Part shown: positions 21,029 through 21,047 of the stretch, one piece after another | Layout: each line of letters starts with the position of its first letter | How positions within the stretch are numbered: the first letter of the stretch is position 1 | NCBI GenBank assembly: GCA_007129655.1 | Contig: SKVC01000095.1 | Location: 1-21,047, forward strand | DNA: 21,047 bases | Direction: 5' to 3' | Origin: Thermoplasmata archaeon | GTDB taxonomy: Archaea; Thermoplasmatota; Thermoplasmata; Halarchaeoplasmatales; Halarchaeoplasmataceae | Program-made: the position numbers and the translations under genes | The notes under the pieces: model-generated | The model's input: the letters and a program-made list of their open reading frames with translations, nothing else | What the model was told of the DNA's origin: nothing | Databases searched by the model: none

Positions 21029-21039
21029 AAGTTTATTAA
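21029..21039 (+). promoter_or_regulatory. Probable TATA box for a gene beyond the right edge
   Basis: AAGTTTATTAA contains the same TTTATTAA octamer as the cdc48 promoter. Transcription would start about 25 bases on, outside the window, so the gene cannot be identified here. The final seven bases (AGGAAGG) are part of its upstream region. Confidence 0.4.
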
Positions 21040-21047
21040 CAGGAAGG

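Noticed and set aside
483..21047. tRNA genes or a CRISPR array in the intergenic gaps
   Set aside because: I looked for the T-arm GGTTCRANNC pattern and for regularly spaced repeats in all gaps and found neither; the inverted repeats seen are single copies next to promoters.

Overview
This window is chromosomal DNA from an archaeon. The evidence is an L7Ae-S28e-L24e-Ndk ribosomal cluster, a two-ring Cdc48/VAT ATPase, archaeal-type NadE, a UPF0200 kinase-like protein, FtsZ preceded by a ribbon-helix-helix regulator, many TATA boxes lying 26-35 nt upstream of start codons that lack a ribosome binding site, and a PGF-CTERM surface-protein signal. NrdR, FtsZ, a VAT-like Cdc48 and a large ATPase-TPR protein together fit a euryarchaeal lineage, perhaps Thermoplasmatota-related; that placement is inference and weakly supported. 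I see no rRNA, tRNA, CRISPR array, insertion sequence or phage gene. Gene density is very high and no gene-free gap reaches 300 bases.

Layout. 1-482 (-): nrdR, and at the very edge the first four codons of a downstream gene that may be a ribonucleotide reductase. Their promoter carries two NrdR-box-like sites spaced exactly 32 bp apart. 577-1961 (+): nadE and a UPF0200 P-loop protein, coupled by overlapping codons. 2010-6075 (+): a membrane protein, cdc48, a PRC-barrel protein and ksgA. 6067-7047 (-): a membrane-anchored triple zinc-ribbon protein. 7146-8517 (+): the ribosomal operon, with a 13-codon upstream ORF and a kink-turn-like element in its leader. 8514-10892 (-): a 792-residue AAA-TPR protein where infB might have been expected. 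11055-12397 (+): tandem-RHH regulator and ftsZ. 12472-13425 (+): a predicted DEDD exonuclease. 13387-15216 (-): four overlapping membrane or glycosylation genes. 15306-15764 (+): a universal stress protein. 15783-16943 (-): a long CofE-like ligase. 17048-20360 (+): DUF454 protein, catalase, RNase HI fused to a topoisomerase zinc finger, and a triple-hairpin proteolipid-like membrane protein. 20464-20946 (+): a PGF-CTERM surface protein.

How the parts may work together. Three gene groups carry visible self-regulatory architecture: NrdR with its own boxes, L7Ae with a kink-turn-like leader, and the RHH-FtsZ pair with inverted repeats at its promoter. Cdc48 ends in Leu-Tyr-Arg, which fits docking to a 20S proteasome. 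The most unusual proteins are the proteolipid homologue with three hairpins but only one ion-binding Glu, the RNase H-zinc finger fusion, and a 72-residue protein that looks like the two ends of a cation:proton antiporter joined together. All functional statements rest on motif recognition by eye; no search was run.
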